From Rossellomorea vietnamensis (GTDB lineage: Bacteria > Bacillota > Bacilli > Bacillales > Bacillaceae_B): a stretch of DNA of 64,000 bases. The notes beneath the pieces were generated by a model. It worked only from the letters and a program-made list of their open reading frames with translations, made no database searches and was not told where the DNA came from. The stretch's first letter is position 1. Each line of letters starts with the position of its first letter. This document shows, one piece after another, positions 51,542 through 59,964 of this stretch. The position numbers and the translations under genes were made by a program. The stretch lies in assembly GCF_008180615.1 (NCBI RefSeq), contig NZ_VTEH01000005.1:1-64000 (forward strand). The letters run 5' to 3'.

Positions 51542-52537
51542 TTGAGAAAGAGTTTGCTGTTATTAAGTTCTGTTTTGGCAGGGTCACTGATGCTAGCAGG
51601 GTGCGGCAGTGATAAGGATGCGGCATCAGGGGATAAAATGTACAAGATCGGGGTAAGTCAAATTGTTGAACATCCTTCGCTGGATGCAGCTTATGAAGGG
51701 TTCAAAAAAGCACTTGAAGAGAATGGGTATAAAGAAGGGGATAATGTTGAGTTTGATTTGCAGATTGCGCAAGGGGAACAAAGCAATGCGCAGTCTATTG
51801 CTAATAACTTTGTTGGAGACAAAGTCGATTTGATTTTTGCTAACTCAACACCAAGTGCTTTAAGTGCTTTGAATGCGACAAAGGATATTCCCATCGTATT
51901 CACCTCAGTAACTGATCCAGTGGGGGCAGGGCTGGTTGAAGCCTTTGACAAGCCGGGTGATAACATTACTGGTACATCAGATACACATCCGGAAGCAATT
52001 TCTAAAACCATCAATTTCATAACCGAAGAAATTGGGGCAAAGAATATTGGAGTCATTTATAATTCAGGTGAACAAAATTCAGAGGTTCAGGTCAAGGAAG
52101 TAGAGAAACTTGCAAAAGAAAATGGAGCAGAAATTACAGAAGTTTCAGTTTCTACCTCTGCTGAAGTTAAACAAGCTGCAGAGTCTTTGGTCGGCCGAGT
52201 CGATGCCATTTATGTCCCTACTGATAATACAGTAGTGTCAGCGTTGGAATCTGTTATCTCAGTAGCAAATGATAAGGACATTCCTCTTTTCGTGGGTGAA
52301 TTGGATTCAATGAAGCGTGGAGCAGTTGCAGCCAGTGGGTTTAGTTATAGTGATTTAGGTTACGAGACTGGACTTATGGCCGTTAAAATTCTCAAAGGAG
52401 AGAACGAACCATCTGAAATCAATATTGAATATCCGCAAAGCTTCCAACTGATGATAAATAAGGAAGCTGCAGAAGAACAAGGCGTTGAAGTAAAAAAAGA
52501 ATGGAGCGAGCTTGGAGAGTTTTTTGAAGGAGAATAA
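51542..52537 (+). CDS. ABC transporter substrate-binding lipoprotein, TrpX-like
   Basis: 331 residues. Lipobox LMLAGC; the fold is of the PF04392 type (YKIGVSQIVEHPSLDAAYEG, IPIVFTSVTDPVGAGLVEAF, IGVIYNSGEQNSEVQVKEVE). Streptococcal TrpX of this family binds tryptophan or tyrosine. In this island it probably binds an aromatic amino acid or acid. TTG start after GGGGGA. First gene of a three-gene importer operon. Confidence 0.85.
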   Translation: MRKSLLLLSSVLAGSLMLAGCGSDKDAASGDKMYKIGVSQIVEHPSLDAAYEGFKKALEENGYKEGDNVEFDLQIAQGEQSNAQSIANNFVGDKVDLIFANSTPSALSALNATKDIPIVFTSVTDPVGAGLVEAFDKPGDNITGTSDTHPEAISKTINFITEEIGAKNIGVIYNSGEQNSEVQVKEVEKLAKENGAEITEVSVSTSAEVKQAAESLVGRVDAIYVPTDNTVVSALESVISVANDKDIPLFVGELDSMKRGAVAASGFSYSDLGYETGLMAVKILKGENEPSEINIEYPQSFQLMINKEAAEEQGVEVKKEWSELGEFFEGE

Positions 52538-52553
52538 GAAGGGGTGATGCATC

Positions 52554-53576
52554 GTGTTTACTGCAATTTTTGGTTCCTTTGAATCAGGGATCATCTACGC
52601 GATAATGGCGCTGGGAGTATACCTCTCTTTCCGAATATTGGATTTTCCAGACTTGACTGTAGATGGAAGTTTTGTGACAGGGGCGGCAGTTGCTGCCACC
52701 CTTGTTGTAAGTGGTATGAATCCTTTCATAGCAACAATACTGGCTGTGGCAGCTGGTTTTGCAGCAGGTTGTATTACAGGTGTACTTCATACCTTCGGAA
52801 AAATTAATGCCTTATTATCTGGTATTTTAATGATGATTGCCTTGTATTCAATAAACTTGAGAATCATGGGCAGATCTAATGTGCCACTGTTGAATCAGGA
52901 AACATCATTTACAACAGTGGAAAGCATCTGGTCAAAGCTGGGGATAGATTCAGCGCTGAATAATATGCTGTCTGCTATCGGACTTGGAGAGTTTCTTCCT
53001 AACACTTGGGGCATACTTTTCTTTATGATTATTGTCACTTTCCTGATTAAATTTTTAACAGATAGATTTCTTCGTACTGAGATTGGATTAGCTTTAAGGG
53101 CGACTGGTGATAATCAGAGGATGATTAGAAGTTTCTCTGCAAATACAAACCTTTTGATTATTTTAGGACTTGGAATCTCTAATGCCATGGTGGCGCTTTC
53201 AGGGGCATTGATTGCTCAATATGGAGGTTTTGCCGATGTAGGTATGGGGATCGGGATGATCATCATCGGTTTGGCATCCGTTATTATCGGTGAGGCTCTT
53301 TTTGGTACTAAGACTATTGTCAGAACGACACTTGCTGTTATTGGAGGGGCAATCATTTACCGTATCGTTGTCAGCATGGCATTGCGTGTTGAATTCCTTG
53401 AAACGGGCGATATGAAACTGATTACGGCAACCATCGTCATTCTGGCACTGGTGATGCCAAGATTCATGGACCGCTATAAAGAAAGAAAACGTAAGGCTGC
53501 GAAACATGCCCAGCGGCTTCAGGAGCTCGCTTTAACTCCAGAGGGGAAGGATGAGAGCGGTGTTACAATTAAATAG
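52554..53576 (+). CDS. ABC transporter permease, TrpY-like
   Basis: 340 residues, eight to nine TM segments, branched-chain-type permease family. GIIYAIMALGVYLSFRILDF near the start, LRTEIGLALRATGDNQRMIR as coupling loop and VGMGIGMIIIGLASVIIGEA. GTG start after AAGGGGTG. A highly basic C-terminus (RYKERKRKAAKHAQR). Its 3' end overlaps the ATPase gene by 26 nt. Confidence 0.85.
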   Translation: MFTAIFGSFESGIIYAIMALGVYLSFRILDFPDLTVDGSFVTGAAVAATLVVSGMNPFIATILAVAAGFAAGCITGVLHTFGKINALLSGILMMIALYSINLRIMGRSNVPLLNQETSFTTVESIWSKLGIDSALNNMLSAIGLGEFLPNTWGILFFMIIVTFLIKFLTDRFLRTEIGLALRATGDNQRMIRSFSANTNLLIILGLGISNAMVALSGALIAQYGGFADVGMGIGMIIIGLASVIIGEALFGTKTIVRTTLAVIGGAIIYRIVVSMALRVEFLETGDMKLITATIVILALVMPRFMDRYKERKRKAAKHAQRLQELALTPEGKDESGVTIK

Positions 53577-54354
53577 AATCCATAAAATTTTCAATGAAGG
53601 AACACCTGATGAGAAAGTGGCACTTGGAGATGTCAGCCTGACGATGAATCCCGGTGATTTCGTCACAGTCATCGGAAGTAATGGGGCGGGAAAATCAACC
53701 CTGATGAACATGATCTCTGGAGTACTGACCCCGGATACAGGAGAAGTCATCATTGATGACAAGGATGTCACAAAAGTATCGGAATACAAACGTTCCAATC
53801 TGATTGGACGGGTTTTCCAGGATCCTATGGCTGGTACCGCACCAACCATGACGATTGAAGAAAATCTCGCCATGGCTTATTCAAGGAATAAACGAAGGAC
53901 ACTTAAAAGCGGAGTCACCAAAAGAAGAAGAGAGTACTTCAAGGAGGTTCTGGAGTCTCTTCACCTTAATTTGGAAAATCGCTTGAATGCAAAAGTCGGG
54001 CTGCTTTCAGGCGGTGAGCGGCAGGCCTTGTCTCTGCTGATGGCGACATTCACTGAACCGTCGATTCTCCTTCTGGATGAGCATACCGCCGCACTGGATC
54101 CATCTCGTGCAGAGCTGATCACCAATTTAACCAAGGAAATTGTTGATAAGTATCAATTGACAACATTGATGGTCACTCATAATATGCAGCAGGCGATTGA
54201 CCTTGGAAACAGGCTGATCATGATGGATAAAGGGGAAATCATCCTTGAAGTCAGTGAAGAACAAAAGAAGGAATTGACTGTTCAAGGATTGTTAAAAGAG
54301 TTTCAAAGAATCAGAGGAACACAAATGGCAAGCGACAAAGCGATACTTGCCTGA
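53551..54354 (+). CDS. ABC transporter ATP-binding protein, TrpZ-like
   Basis: 267 residues. Walker A VIGSNGAGKSTLMNM, Q-loop GRVFQDPMAGTAP, signature LLSGGERQALSLLMA, Walker B ILLLDEHTAALDP (Glu-His after Asp, typical of this subfamily) and H-loop MVTHNMQQAID. A GTG at 53560 is an alternative start. It completes the aromatic importer. Terminator at 54358. Confidence 0.85.
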   Translation: MRAVLQLNRIHKIFNEGTPDEKVALGDVSLTMNPGDFVTVIGSNGAGKSTLMNMISGVLTPDTGEVIIDDKDVTKVSEYKRSNLIGRVFQDPMAGTAPTMTIEENLAMAYSRNKRRTLKSGVTKRRREYFKEVLESLHLNLENRLNAKVGLLSGGERQALSLLMATFTEPSILLLDEHTAALDPSRAELITNLTKEIVDKYQLTTLMVTHNMQQAIDLGNRLIMMDKGEIILEVSEEQKKELTVQGLLKEFQRIRGTQMASDKAILA

Positions 54355-54357
54355 CAG

Positions 54358-54386
54358 AAAAAAGGATGGAGACCCCATCCTTTTTT
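54358..54386 (+). terminator. intrinsic terminator
   Basis: AAAAAAGGATGG and CCATCCTTTTTT stem. Confidence 0.9.
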
Positions 54387-54445
54387 GTTGTTTATGAATT
54401 AAAAAATCACCCTCAGTGGATAACTTATAGCTATATTATTCACGT

Positions 54446-54565
54446 CCAGCTTCAGCACCTGGCCCCTCGGGGTCAAGTAACCCTCAAAGAATTAAGGAAA
54501 GTGCGCCTTTTTTCTCTGAGGAACGTTTGCCTGTCGGGGCTGGACAAGGCGCTCCGCTTTTGTTC
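54446..54565. repeat. hairpin repeat related to the nested element, copy 1
   Basis: It starts TCCAGCTTCAGCACCTGGCC and ends GACAAGGCGCTCCGCTTTT. The overall plan (TCCAGCTYCAGC start, CGCTTTT end, variable arms pairing in the middle) is that of the elements at 42595 and 61661, but the arms differ. Confidence 0.6.
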
Positions 54566-54611
54566 TTTTGAGCGGAAGAAGGACGAGTTTCTGTGGACTA
54601 GGTGCCGCCAA

Positions 54612-54697
54612 GTTCCAGCGCCTGGCCCTCGCGGTCAAGTAACCTCAAGAGAATATTTGCCTGCCGGGGCTGCCTGAGGTGCGTCCACTTTTCGTCC
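54612..54697. repeat. hairpin repeat related to the nested element, shorter copy 2
   Basis: AGTTCCAGCGCCTGGCCCTC, then GGTCAAGTAACCTCAAG, then TGCCTGCCGGGGCTG, parallel to copy 1 (GGTCAAGTAACCCTCAA, TGCCTGTCGGGGCTG). The remaining DNA up to 54980 shows no gene. Confidence 0.55.
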
Positions 54698-54980
54698 ACT
54701 AATCTTCATAAGAAGAATATTTGCTTATTGTGGAGCGGCGGACGCGACAGCATGGTCATGCCCGACCGTTTCCACTACTCCACAGAATGCAGCTAAATAA
54801 ATGCATAGAATCCTAAAGAACCTCTCCGCTCTATTGAAAGCAATATCACACAACAAAATGGATCTTCCAAAAGTATCGGTATTTGCCTGGCATCCGCTTT
54901 CCTGGGCAAGAATGTCACAACCCGTGATAAAGCTCTCTCACGCTTACCTTTATCAAACTAATTTAAATCTTTACAATTTA

Positions 54981-55031
54981 TTGACTATTTATTATACAAA
55001 ATGTTATTATATCGTTGAATAAACGTTATAT
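54981..55031 (+). promoter_or_regulatory. promoter with candidate shared operator, thioesterase-PheDH-dehydrogenase operon
   Basis: TTGACT (54981-54986), an 18-bp spacer and TATTAT (55005-55010). Overlapping and downstream, ATATCGTTGAATA and AACGTTATAT (55009-55031) form an imperfect dyad. It shares blocks and position with the paaK and importer promoters. Confidence 0.6.
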
Positions 55032-55068
55032 GTTTTATGCAGAAAAGGGTTAAAAAGGAGGGGGCAAT

Positions 55069-55461
55069 ATGAAGAACGGCATGATGGTGGGACAGACAGC
55101 TTCTGTTACTGCCACAGTGACTCCTGAAATGTTTGCCCAATTCGAAGGGGAAATTGTTCATCCTGTTTACTCTACTGTTACCATGGTTTATCACATGGAG
55201 TGGGCGTCAAGGAAGATCATCCTTCCTTTCCTGGAAGAAGATGAAGAGGGGATGGGAGGCGCGGTTTCCATGAAGCATATCGCTCCCAGCCAGGAAGGGA
55301 CAACGGTAACCGTTACGGCAACGCTGACCGACCTCTGTGCCAATGTCGTAATAACAAAAGTAGAGGCTAGAAATGAGAATGGCCTGATAGGGATTGGCGA
55401 AGTGAAACAGGTTATCCTTCCGAAACAAAAGATAGAGATGATGGGGAATAAGGGAGAATGA
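55069..55461 (+). CDS. hotdog-fold acyl-CoA thioesterase, FlK-like
   Basis: 130 residues. VHPVYSTVTMVYHMEWASRK holds the Thr and Glu positions and GGAVSMKHIAPSQEGTTVTV the His of the fluoroacetyl-CoA-thioesterase-like group. It probably hydrolyses stalled or toxic aryl-CoA esters, as PaaI does in other bacteria, releasing CoA. RBS AAGGAGGGGG. First gene of the operon leading to phenylalanine dehydrogenase. Confidence 0.75.
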   Translation: MKNGMMVGQTASVTATVTPEMFAQFEGEIVHPVYSTVTMVYHMEWASRKIILPFLEEDEEGMGGAVSMKHIAPSQEGTTVTVTATLTDLCANVVITKVEARNENGLIGIGEVKQVILPKQKIEMMGNKGE

Positions 55462-55524
55462 TTCCGATGCATTGTGTCGGAATTTGTAAGCGGTTTCAAA
55501 CAAAAGGGTATAGGAGATGATTTC

Positions 55525-56631
55525 ATGGATATGTTTGAAAAGATTCGTGAGCATGAACAAGTGGTGTTCTGCAATGATGAAGAGACCGGTTTGAAGGCGA
55601 TCATTGCCATACATAATACGACACTCGGGCCCGCATTAGGCGGCTGCCGGATGAGACCATATAAATCAGTGGATGAAGCTTTGGAAGATGTTTTGAGATT
55701 ATCAAGGGGAATGACCTATAAATGTGCCGCAGCAGACGTGGATTTCGGCGGAGGGAAAGCAGTCATAATCGGCGATCCTCAAAAAGATAAGAACCCGGAA
55801 TTGTTCCGTGCTTTCGGACAATTCGTAGAATCATTGAATGGGAGATTCTATACAGGTACAGACATGGGGACAACACCAGAAGATTTCATTTATGCGTTGA
55901 AAGAGACGAATTGTATTGTCGGAGTCAATGAAGAATACGGGGGCAGCGGTGATTCTTCCATCCCGACAGCCATGGGGGTCATCTACGGACTGCAGATTAC
56001 CAACAAAACCATTTGGGGCGAAGAGGACTTGGGAGCAAGAAGCTACGCCATCCAAGGACTTGGAAAAGTCGGCATTAAGGTCGCTGAACGCCTTATGGAT
56101 GAAGGAGCAGAGCTCTATATCGCGGATATCAATCAGCATGCGATCGATGACCTGGTATCCAGAGCGAAAGAAAAAGGAGTGGCCATCAAGGTCGTTTCAG
56201 GTGATGAAATTTATTCTGTTGATGCGGATGTGTTCGTGCCTTGCGCAATCGGCGGCATCATCAATGACGAGACGGTTGAAAAGCTGAAAGGGAAAGCTGT
56301 AGTGGGGTCGGCCAACAACCAGCTGCTTCAGATGAAACATGGCAAAAGACTGCATGAAAGAGGGATCCTGTACGCCCCGGATTATATTGTGAACGCAGGA
56401 GGCCTGATTCAGGTAGCGGATGAATTATATGAACCGAATAAGGAGCGGGTGCTGCAGAAGACGAGAACTATTTATAATTCCCTGCAAAGAATCTATGCAC
56501 AGGCGGAAAGAGAAGGCATCACATCTGTGGAAGCGGCTGACCGGTACTGTGAAAATCTTATCCATACACGCTCCCGCCGAAACAGCTTTTTCTCTCATAT
56601 GAAGAGACCAAAGTGGTCCGTACGTACGTAA
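55525..56631 (+). CDS. pdh: phenylalanine dehydrogenase
   Basis: 368 residues, Glu/Leu/Phe/Val dehydrogenase family, NAD-dependent (Phe to phenylpyruvate and NH4+). [20 protein letters not shown] has GGCRM-PY as in phenylalanine dehydrogenases, where leucine dehydrogenases have GGTRMW-Y. Catalytic Lys in [32 protein letters not shown] loop [14 protein letters not shown]. The C-terminus [14 protein letters not shown] closely resembles Lysinibacillus sphaericus PheDH from recall. The frame opens at 55474, but AGGAGAT sets the ATG at 55525. Confidence 0.85.
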   Translation: MDMFEKIREHEQVVFCNDEETGLKAIIAIHNTTLGPALGGCRMRPYKSVDEALEDVLRLSRGMTYKCAAADVDFGGGKAVIIGDPQKDKNPELFRAFGQFVESLNGRFYTGTDMGTTPEDFIYALKETNCIVGVNEEYGGSGDSSIPTAMGVIYGLQITNKTIWGEEDLGARSYAIQGLGKVGIKVAERLMDEGAELYIADINQHAIDDLVSRAKEKGVAIKVVSGDEIYSVDADVFVPCAIGGIINDETVEKLKGKAVVGSANNQLLQMKHGKRLHERGILYAPDYIVNAGGLIQVADELYEPNKERVLQKTRTIYNSLQRIYAQAEREGITSVEAADRYCENLIHTRSRRNSFFSHMKRPKWSVRT

Positions 56632-56662
56632 GAAATTCCATTAAAAGACTAGAGGTGAAGAG

Positions 56663-57727
56663 ATGGAAGAACAATTCCCGATTTATAGAGTAATAGATAA
56701 CGACGGCAAGTTTGTGGGAGAAAGAGATGAGCGTATTACAGAAGAACTGGCCAGGAATTTTTACCGGCATATGGTGAGGATCAGGACATTTGACAAAAAA
56801 TCCATCAGCTTGCAGAGGCAGGGACGTATTGGAACTTATGCCCCCTTTGAGGGACAGGAAGCTTCACAGGTTGGAAGTTCAATAGCCCTTGGGAATGAAG
56901 ATTGGATGTTTCCTTCCTACCGTGATCACGGGGCGGCGATGACTTTTGGGCATTCATTGAGAAATATCCTTCTGTTCTGGAAAGGAAGAAATGAAGGATG
57001 CGTCCCTCCGGAAGGGAAAAAAATCTTTCCGCCTGGTATTCCGATTGCGACCCAGCTTCCCCATGCAGCCGGAGCAGCTTATGCTGAAATGCGGAAAGGC
57101 ACTAAAAATGCTGCGATTGTCTACTTTGGAGACGGCGCTACTTCAGAAGGTGATTTTCATGAAGGCCTGAATGTTGCCAGCGTCTTGAATGCGCCCGTTG
57201 TCTTTTTTAACCAAAATAACGGATATGCTATCTCTGTACCCATGGCAAAGCAGATGAAAACCAAAACGATCGCCCAAAAAGCTCTTGCTTATGATATCCC
57301 AGGTGTCCGTATCGATGGAAATGATATCTTTGCGGTTTACTTCCAGACGTTAAAAGCATTAGAGCGGGCAAGAAATGGAGAAGGGCCGACACTGATCGAA
57401 GCGGTGACTTGGAGGTATGGAGCACATACAACGGCTGACGATCCGACGAAATATAGAAACCAAGAGGAAAGCGATGAACGAAGAAAACTTGGCGACCCGC
57501 TCGACAGGCTTAAAAGATTCATGGAGCAACAGGGCTGGTGGGACCAGGAGTGGGCTGATTCCCTGCAAAAAGAAAGTACAGCTGAAGTCAATCAAGCTGT
57601 GGAAGAATTAGAGAGCTATCCGGAAGCGGATCCTGCTGTCATCTTTGATTATGTATTTGAAAAGCCGACATGGACAATCTCAGAGCAGAAAGATTTGCTG
57701 CTCGGGCAGCTGCGAGGTGAAGGATGA
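56663..57727 (+). CDS. 2-oxoacid dehydrogenase E1 alpha subunit (proposed arylpyruvate type)
   Basis: 354 residues, thiamine-diphosphate enzyme. TDP motif AIVYFGDGATSEGDFHEGLN ending FFNQNNGYAIS; RIGTYAPFEGQEASQVGSSI and WRYGAHTTADDPTKYR (phosphorylation-loop region in eukaryotic relatives). Generic annotation would be pyruvate or branched-chain E1alpha. Placement directly behind phenylalanine dehydrogenase suggests phenylpyruvate as a substrate; this is inference. RBS AGAGGTGA. Its stop overlaps the E1beta start. Confidence 0.85.
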   Translation: MEEQFPIYRVIDNDGKFVGERDERITEELARNFYRHMVRIRTFDKKSISLQRQGRIGTYAPFEGQEASQVGSSIALGNEDWMFPSYRDHGAAMTFGHSLRNILLFWKGRNEGCVPPEGKKIFPPGIPIATQLPHAAGAAYAEMRKGTKNAAIVYFGDGATSEGDFHEGLNVASVLNAPVVFFNQNNGYAISVPMAKQMKTKTIAQKALAYDIPGVRIDGNDIFAVYFQTLKALERARNGEGPTLIEAVTWRYGAHTTADDPTKYRNQEESDERRKLGDPLDRLKRFMEQQGWWDQEWADSLQKESTAEVNQAVEELESYPEADPAVIFDYVFEKPTWTISEQKDLLLGQLRGEG

Positions 57728-58722
57728 TGAAGACTGCGGTGAAAACGAATCAGATGACAATGGTCGGTGCCATCACGGATGCAATGCGCATCATGCTAAA
57801 GGAGAAAGAGAACGTTCTCCTTCTTGGAGAGGATATCGGAAAAAACGGCGGGGTCTTCCGGGCAACGGATGGACTGCAGGAAGAGTTCGGTGAAGACAGG
57901 GTCATGGACACTCCTTTAAGTGAAGCAGGTTTTATCGGGGCAGCCATCGGTATGGCGGCAAATGGTTTCATCCCGGTAGCGGAAATTCAATTTCTTGGTT
58001 TCATTTACCCGGCCTATGAACAGCTGATGACCCATGCGTCGAGGCTGCGTGCAAGAACACTTGGGCATTTCACCTGTCCGCTTGTAGTCCGTGCACCTTA
58101 TGGAGCGGGTGTCCGCGCACCCGAGATTCACTCAGACAGTACGGAAGCGATTTTCACACATATGCCTGGACTGAAGGTCGTCTGCCCTTCAAATCCTTAT
58201 GATGCAAAAGGTTTGCTGATAGCAGCCATCGAGGATCCGGATCCTGTCCTGTTCCTTGAGCCAATGCGGATTTACCGTGCTGCCAAACAGGAAGTGCCGG
58301 AAGAGAAATATTCAATCGAGCTTGGAAAAGGAAAAGTGGTCAAGGAAGGAGAAGATGTGACAATCATCGCCTGGGGAGCCATGGTTCCGGTCGCTTCACA
58401 AGCCGCTAAGGAAGCTGAGAGCAAAGGAATCAGCTGTGAGGTAATTGACCTTCGAACACTTTATCCCATCGACAAAGATATCATAGCAGACTCTGTACAG
58501 AAGACAGGAAGAACAGTGGTAGTCCACGAAGCGCATGCTACCGGTGGTGTGGGGAATGACGTACTGGCCATCATCAACGATACTTCTTTTCTCTATCAGA
58601 AAGCACCTGTTGAGAGAGTGACCGGTTTTGATACACCTGTACCGTATTTCGGGTTCGAAGATTACTATCTGCCGACTTCAGAAAGAGTGCTGAAGGCAGT
58701 TGAGAAAGCAGCAAAATTCTAG
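57724..58722 (+). CDS. 2-oxoacid dehydrogenase E1 beta subunit
   Basis: 332 residues. ENVLLLGEDIGKNGGVFRAT, AEIQFLGFIYPAYEQLMTHA, VVRAPYGAGVRAPEIHSDST and VIDLRTLYPIDKDIIADSVQ are the E1beta/transketolase pattern. ATGs at 57724 and 57727 both overlap the E1alpha stop; the second has better spacing to AGGTGA. It forms the alpha2beta2 decarboxylase with the preceding subunit. Confidence 0.9.
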   Translation: MMKTAVKTNQMTMVGAITDAMRIMLKEKENVLLLGEDIGKNGGVFRATDGLQEEFGEDRVMDTPLSEAGFIGAAIGMAANGFIPVAEIQFLGFIYPAYEQLMTHASRLRARTLGHFTCPLVVRAPYGAGVRAPEIHSDSTEAIFTHMPGLKVVCPSNPYDAKGLLIAAIEDPDPVLFLEPMRIYRAAKQEVPEEKYSIELGKGKVVKEGEDVTIIAWGAMVPVASQAAKEAESKGISCEVIDLRTLYPIDKDIIADSVQKTGRTVVVHEAHATGGVGNDVLAIINDTSFLYQKAPVERVTGFDTPVPYFGFEDYYLPTSERVLKAVEKAAKF

Positions 58723-58734
58723 GGGGTGGAGAGG

Positions 58735-59964
58735 ATGGAAGTTAAACTGCATGATATCGGCGAGGGGATGACAGAGGCGCATGTCAGCCATTTCTTCGTA
58801 AAAGCCGGTGATTCAGTAAAGGCCGATCAGCCATTGGTAGAAGTGCAGACAGATAAAATGACTGCGGAAATCCCTTCTCCTGCAGCCGGGACGATCAAAG
58901 AGATATTAGTTTCAGAAGGAACCACGATAGAAGTAGGAACGGTCGTCTTAGTGATGGAAGCAGCTCAAATTACCAAACAGAGACCAGAGAAAACTCAAGA
59001 AAACAAGGAAGCGCGGGAAACCGTCGCAGCAGCAGCGTCCTCTTCTAACCTTCCCCGGAGCAGAAAGAGAATTTTGGCAGCTCCCTATACGAGAAAAATT
59101 GCGAGAGAACAAGGCGTTGATATAACAAAGATTGAAGGAACAGGGGCAGCCGGAAGGATAACAGATGAAGATGTTATGAGATTCGTAGAAGGAGATGGGG
59201 GATCTCCTTCTGATTCGAAAGAGGTTACAGAAACCGTTCTGGCTGAAAATAAGCCTGCTGTCTCAATGAATAGTGAAAGCATTCCGTTCAGGGGCAGGCG
59301 TAAGCAGATCGGCATGAAAATGAAGTCCTCCCTGATGACGATTCCTCACTGTACCCATTTTGAGGAAATTGATGTCACGAACATGATGCTGTTAAGAAAT
59401 CAACTGAAGCAAGCGGATACCAATATTTCCGCCTCAGCCTTTTTTGTAAAAGCCCTATCCATTGCGCTGAAGGAGTTTCCGATCTTCAATGCAAGAGTGG
59501 ATGAAGAAAAAGAACAGATTACCTTCATCAAGGATCATAATATCGGGGTAGCAACAGATACAGAAGATGGTCTGATTGTGCCGGTGGTCAAGAATGTGGA
59601 AAGTAAGTCGTTAAAGACAATCCATTCTGAAATGAAGGCCAGCACCTTGAAAGCCAGGGAGAACAAGCTCGTCTCCAGGGAGGTAACGGGAGGCACCTTC
59701 ACGATTTCCAATGTGGGGCCGATGGGGGGATCCATCGGAGCAACTCCGATCATCAATCATCCTGAAGTGGCTTTGGTCTCTTTTCATAAAACAAAGAAAA
59801 GGCCGATGGTCAATGAAAAAGATAAAATCGTGATCCGTTCCATGATGAATATTTCGATGTCATTTGATCATAGGGCAGCTGATGGAGCGACTGCGGTAGC
59901 ATTCACGAACCGATTTGCCGAACTGATTGAAAATCCTAATCTTATGATTGTGGAGTTGATGTAA
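58735..59964 (+). CDS. 2-oxoacid dehydrogenase E2 dihydrolipoamide acyltransferase
   Basis: 409 residues. Lipoyl domain MEVKLHDIGEGMTEAHVSHF with the lipoyl Lys in VQTDKMTAEIPSPAAG; a flexible linker; a subunit-binding domain AAPYTRKIAREQGVDITKIE; and a catalytic domain ending SFDHRAADGATAVAF (HxxxDG). One lipoyl domain. It transfers the acyl group to CoA, giving phenylacetyl-CoA if the substrate proposal is right. The frame begins at a GTG (58726); ATG 58735 gives the family start. Confidence 0.9.
   Translation: MEVKLHDIGEGMTEAHVSHFFVKAGDSVKADQPLVEVQTDKMTAEIPSPAAGTIKEILVSEGTTIEVGTVVLVMEAAQITKQRPEKTQENKEARETVAAAASSSNLPRSRKRILAAPYTRKIAREQGVDITKIEGTGAAGRITDEDVMRFVEGDGGSPSDSKEVTETVLAENKPAVSMNSESIPFRGRRKQIGMKMKSSLMTIPHCTHFEEIDVTNMMLLRNQLKQADTNISASAFFVKALSIALKEFPIFNARVDEEKEQITFIKDHNIGVATDTEDGLIVPVVKNVESKSLKTIHSEMKASTLKARENKLVSREVTGGTFTISNVGPMGGSIGATPIINHPEVALVSFHKTKKRPMVNEKDKIVIRSMMNISMSFDHRAADGATAVAFTNRFAELIENPNLMIVELM

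Noticed and set aside
55525..56631. Leucine dehydrogenase (bcd) as annotation
   Set aside because: The substrate-site segment GGCRM-PY and the C-terminal region match phenylalanine dehydrogenase rather than leucine dehydrogenase, and the neighbours are aromatic genes.
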